Of a stretch of DNA of 10,360 bases, positions 7,811 to 10,360 are shown in pieces. Position numbers and translations under genes: made by a program. The notes beneath the pieces were generated by a model. The model ran no database searches. It was not told where the DNA came from and saw nothing but the letters and a program-made list of their open reading frames with translations. The DNA is from Tannerella sp. (GTDB lineage: Bacteria > Bacteroidota > Bacteroidia > Bacteroidales > Tannerellaceae). Position 1 is the stretch's first letter, and the number at the start of each line of letters is the position of its first letter. The stretch is taken from NCBI GenBank assembly GCA_031272655.1, contig JAISTJ010000175.1, forward strand, positions 1-10,360. Reading direction: 5' to 3'.

Positions 7811-7902
7811 GGTGAGAAGTACTCGCAATGACGGGGAGAGGGCGCTTTCAATGACGGGTGAGGGGTACTCGCAATGACGGGTGAAAGGGCGCTTTCAATG
7901 AC
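7799..7902. repeat. 23-bp tandem repeat array filling the ftsW-pbpC gap
   Basis: There are about 4.5 copies of a 23-24-bp unit of the form CT(CG/TT)CAATGACGGG(T)GARRGG(TA/CG). AATGACG recurs at 7804, 7827, 7850 and 7873, and AATGACA at 7897. Units alternate: those beginning CTCGC and those beginning CTTTC follow junctions GTA and GGGCG in turn. GTACTCGCAATGACGGG therefore recurs with a 46-bp period (7819 and 7865). The array fills the space between the convergent genes and ends 3 nt short of the pbpC stop codon. It could mark the transcription boundary, but no T-tract or strong stem is visible. Confidence 0.85.
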
Positions 7903-7905
7903 AAT

Positions 7906-10170
7906 TTATTCCACAATGATAGCCGTCGAGAGCGTGTTGCCGTCGTTGTCTATTACCGTTATCGTGTGTTTTCCTTTGGGAGGGCTGACGGTGAGTTTAT
8001 GAAAATCAAGGGTTGAGCCGAGATAATTTTCATCCAAATGCCAAAAGACCGTTGCTTTGGCATTACTGTGGGCGAGTTCAAAGGTTACGCCGCCCTCGCT
8101 GCCGTCTAACTGGCGCGGCAGGTAAACGCGGGCGTTGCCGTTTTGAGGATAGATAAATGCCATCGGCGATTGAGATTCCCCGCCGCAGCCTTGCAAAAAC
8201 GGCGGAAGTGGCAGATATTCAGGGTGATGCTGCTTATAATACCATTCCCATACGGGAGGCAGAACGAACCAACTCCGCCTTACAGCCTGCCCGTTTTCCG
8301 CCATGCAGTTTTCAAATACCCTGAAACGCCCGTCGGCGGTCGTATTAATGAATGTATGATAAGGGCACGGCTCCGTATTTAACCCTGCGGGAAGTATCAA
8401 CATCGTGTCCGTTTCGTCGCAGTAACGGTTTGCAAGATGTCCCGAACGTCGGCACACGACAGCTTCGGTAAATTCGTCTTCGGGACAGTCGAACCAAGGC
8501 GACGAGGGCAACATATTGAAGATGTCAAACATCACGGGGCCAGCCGTCCGTGCACCTACAAGTTCGGGTTTGCCCTCTCCATTGGCATTCCCGACCCAAA
8601 CGCCTACAACATAACGACTTGTAACTCCCACAGCCCACGCATCGCGAAAACCGTAGCTTGTGCCCGTTTTCCACGCGATAGTCTGCATGGACGGAATATA
8701 TCGCCAGTCAATTTCTTCGGGACGGTTCACTTCCTTAATCGCATCAAAAACCTGCCACACCGCGCCTTTATAGCCTGCTCCGACATGGTTTTGAATCTCG
8801 TTTAGCGCCCGTGCCATAGAGCAATATGCGAAAGCGACGTCCCAAAGCGTAGCCTCGGCGCCTCCGAGAATCAGCGACAAGCCGTAATGCGACGAAGGCT
8901 TGTCGAGGGTCGTGATACCCGCCGTTTTGAGGTAATCGTAAAACTTCGGGACACCGTATTCGCGCAGCAAAAACACCGACGGCACGTTCAACGAGCGGGA
9001 AATGACCTTTGAAGCAGGCACCGCGCCGTCATACTGCATATTGAAGTTTTGTGGTGTAAACCCATTGATATTCAGAGGAATATCAGGCAAAAGGGTATGC
9101 GGAAGAATAGCGCCCTCTTCCAAAGCGGCGCAATAGAGTAAGGGCTTCAGGATACTGCCAGTACTGCGCGGCGACCTTATAATATCAACCTGATTGGCCG
9201 AATTGCCCGAATCAAAGCAGACATTGCCGCAATAAGCGACCGCCTCGCCCGTCCGTACATCAATCACCAATGCCGCCAAATTGCGTATATCGCTGCGTAT
9301 TAACTCGTTATGCCACCGTTCAAGAATTTCTTCCGACTGAATCTGTAAATTCCTGTCTATTGAAGTTTTGACAGTCTTACCCGCCTCATTTTTAGCGTAA
9401 TAAGTAACGAGATGAGGCGCCGTTTGCGGTAACGGCAGCGGCTCCGACGGAAGCTCCTCGCTCAATGCAAGTTCAAAGTCTATATTGTCTATAACATGCT
9501 CATTATAAAGCGATTGCAATAGTTTATTCCGTTTTTCAAGCAGCGCCGAACGGTTTTTAGAAGGGTTAATCATCGAAGGTGCATTCGGCAGAACAGCTAA
9601 AACGGCCGCTTCAGCCCAAGACAGTTGGTCTGACGGATGGCCGAAATAGCGCCATGCAGCCGCGTCTATGCCGACCACGTTACCGCCGAAAGGCGCATAA
9701 GAAGCATACAGGGCGAGTATCTCGCGCTTGGAATACCTGCATTCGAGGCGGGTAGCGAGCATCATCTCAATGATTTTCTCGCCTGCGGTGCGTTTTTTGC
9801 CGCGTGCGAGGCGAACGGTCTGCATGGTGATGGTGCTGCCGCCGCTGACGGTGCGGCCTGCAGCGATATTCTGCTTCAAAGCCCTTATAACGGAAAACGG
9901 ATTGACGCCGAAATGATATTTATAATAGCGGTCTTCAAAGAGTATCAGGCACTTGGCGAACTTTTCGGGGGCGTTTTCACAAGGCGGGAAACGCCATTGC
10001 CCGTCGGCGGCAATCCTCGCCCCGAGCAGCTCTCCGTTACGGTCGGTTACAACCGTCGCGAAAGGGACGTCAAAGAGTTGTTTCGGCAAGCAAAAAAGAT
10101 AAACAATAAGCATCAATGCTATGATATATCTCATTTTCCATCGCCTCATGAAATCACGCGCCTTACCCAT
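7906..10170 (-). CDS. pbpC: Penicillin-binding protein 1C, bifunctional class A PBP
   Basis: The 754-residue protein has one N-terminal membrane anchor (about 14-29) and then periplasmic domains. The GT51 transglycosylase domain (about 40-215) has catalytic Glu79 in FEDRYYKYHFG and GGSTITMQ (110-117). The transpeptidase domain (about 295-540) has Ser339-x-x-Lys342 in STGSILKP, Ser393-Leu-Asn395, and KTGT (501-504). A Cys-containing linker with Cys562, 573, 584 and 602 follows, and then the PBP1C-specific C-terminal domain (about 660-754). All active-site residues are intact, so it should both polymerise and cross-link peptidoglycan, although E. coli PbpC is known mainly for transglycosylation. 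Starting at ATG 10168-10170 gives an 8-nt overlap with the upstream transporter gene. ATGs at residues 8 and 13 are alternatives. The alpha-2-macroglobulin gene often paired with pbpC is not adjacent within the window. Confidence 0.95.
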   Translation of the reverse strand: MGKARDFMRRWKMRYIIALMLIVYLFCLPKQLFDVPFATVVTDRNGELLGARIAADGQWRFPPCENAPEKFAKCLILFEDRYYKYHFGVNPFSVIRALKQNIAAGRTVSGGSTITMQTVRLARGKKRTAGEKIIEMMLATRLECRYSKREILALYASYAPFGGNVVGIDAAAWRYFGHPSDQLSWAEAAVLAVLPNAPSMINPSKNRSALLEKRNKLLQSLYNEHVIDNIDFELALSEELPSEPLPLPQTAPHLVTYYAKNEAGKTVKTSIDRNLQIQSEEILERWHNELIRSDIRNLAALVIDVRTGEAVAYCGNVCFDSGNSANQVDIIRSPRSTGSILKPLLYCAALEEGAILPHTLLPDIPLNINGFTPQNFNMQYDGAVPASKVISRSLNVPSVFLLREYGVPKFYDYLKTAGITTLDKPSSHYGLSLILGGAEATLWDVAFAYCSMARALNEIQNHVGAGYKGAVWQVFDAIKEVNRPEEIDWRYIPSMQTIAWKTGTSYGFRDAWAVGVTSRYVVGVWVGNANGEGKPELVGARTAGPVMFDIFNMLPSSPWFDCPEDEFTEAVVCRRSGHLANRYCDETDTMLILPAGLNTEPCPYHTFINTTADGRFRVFENCMAENGQAVRRSWFVLPPVWEWYYKQHHPEYLPLPPFLQGCGGESQSPMAFIYPQNGNARVYLPRQLDGSEGGVTFELAHSNAKATVFWHLDENYLGSTLDFHKLTVSPPKGKHTITVIDNDGNTLSTAIIVE

Positions 10171-10360
10171 TTTTACCCGTTTTAATGCTTATCAAAGCAA
10201 CGCTTAAAAGTATAATTATCAAGCCAATAAACTGTATCGCCGTTACGACTTCGTGTCCGAAAGTTATACCCATGAAGACGGCGACAAAGGGATTGACGTA
10301 GGCATGCGTCCCTACTTCGGCGGCAGGGCGTACTTTCAGCAACCACACGTAAGCCGTATA
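10163..10360 (-). CDS. EamA/DMT-family transporter, C-terminal fragment cut by the window edge
   Basis: The last 65 residues of a membrane protein enter from the right edge and end at TAA (10163-10165). The text YTAYVWLLKVRPAAEVGTHA, then YVNPFVAVFMG, then a final hydrophobic helix (about IQFIGLIIILLSVALISI) and a short basic tail, is typical of the last two helices of EamA (DUF6) drug/metabolite transporters of the YedA kind. These are ten-helix inner-membrane carriers of metabolites or amino acids; the substrate cannot be predicted. The frame is open through base 10360, so a GTG at 10346-10348 is internal and not the start. Its stop lies inside the start of pbpC (shared ATGGGTAA), which implies co-transcription. 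Confidence 0.85.
   Translation of the reverse strand, partial: YTAYVWLLKVRPAAEVGTHAYVNPFVAVFMGITFGHEVVTAIQFIGLIIILLSVALISIKTGKNG

Noticed and set aside
7784..7902. Repeat array as a CRISPR
   Set aside because: The 23-24-bp units are directly adjacent with no unique spacers, and no cas gene is near.
7785..7905. Rho-independent terminator between ftsW and pbpC
   Set aside because: I could not find a convincing stem followed by a T-tract on either strand; the repeats are direct, not inverted.
9637..10185. 182-codon open frame on the plus strand
   Set aside because: It is antisense to the GT51 domain of pbpC, which has all its motifs. It has no recognisable protein features.

Overview
The window looks like a chromosomal segment of a member of the Bacteroidota, probably Bacteroidales. 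Three things suggest this. Two sequences match the TAnnTTTG -7 promoter element of that phylum. Purine-rich Shine-Dalgarno sequences are generally absent ahead of the genes. The gene set fits too: GH110 and GH2 glycosidases with signal peptides, a Bacteroides-like FtsW, and PBP1C. Genus and species cannot be read from the sequence.

Left edge (1-270): the 3' end of an unrecognised plus-strand gene is followed by a short ORF. That ORF starts with a signal peptide and stops after 34 codons. It looks like the 5' stub of a lost gene, and its stop lies only 12 bases from the stop codon of the convergent GH2 gene.

Bases 271-6446 hold a compact minus-strand gene set, read from right to left: peptidase T, a GH110 alpha-galactosidase, a small FMN-binding PPOx-fold protein, and a GH2 beta-mannosidase/glucosaminidase-like enzyme. 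The first two overlap by 4 nt (ATGA); the remaining gaps are 34 and 5 nt. This is almost certainly one operon. Three of its four products carry N-terminal signal peptides; peptidase T is cytosolic. The likely shared theme is breakdown of glycoprotein glycans in the periplasm or at the surface, with peptide clean-up in the cytoplasm.

Bases 6447-6572 form a divergent control region, with one -7 element for each direction. Transcribed rightward is an FtsW-type SEDS glycosyltransferase (6573-7784). The whole 121-bp gap after it is filled by a repeat: a 27-bp element seen between genes in many bacteria, expanded into a 23-bp tandem array with a 46-bp higher-order period. Convergent to ftsW on the minus strand is pbpC (PBP1C), which overlaps by 8 nt the end of an EamA-type transporter gene that runs off the right edge. 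This half therefore centres on peptidoglycan synthesis.

No tRNA, rRNA, CRISPR, insertion sequence or clear hairpin-plus-T terminator was seen. No gene-free stretch exceeds 300 bases. No defence or mobile system is evident. The most unusual points are the secreted PPOx protein inside the glycosidase operon, the repeat array between ftsW and pbpC, and the isolated ftsW.
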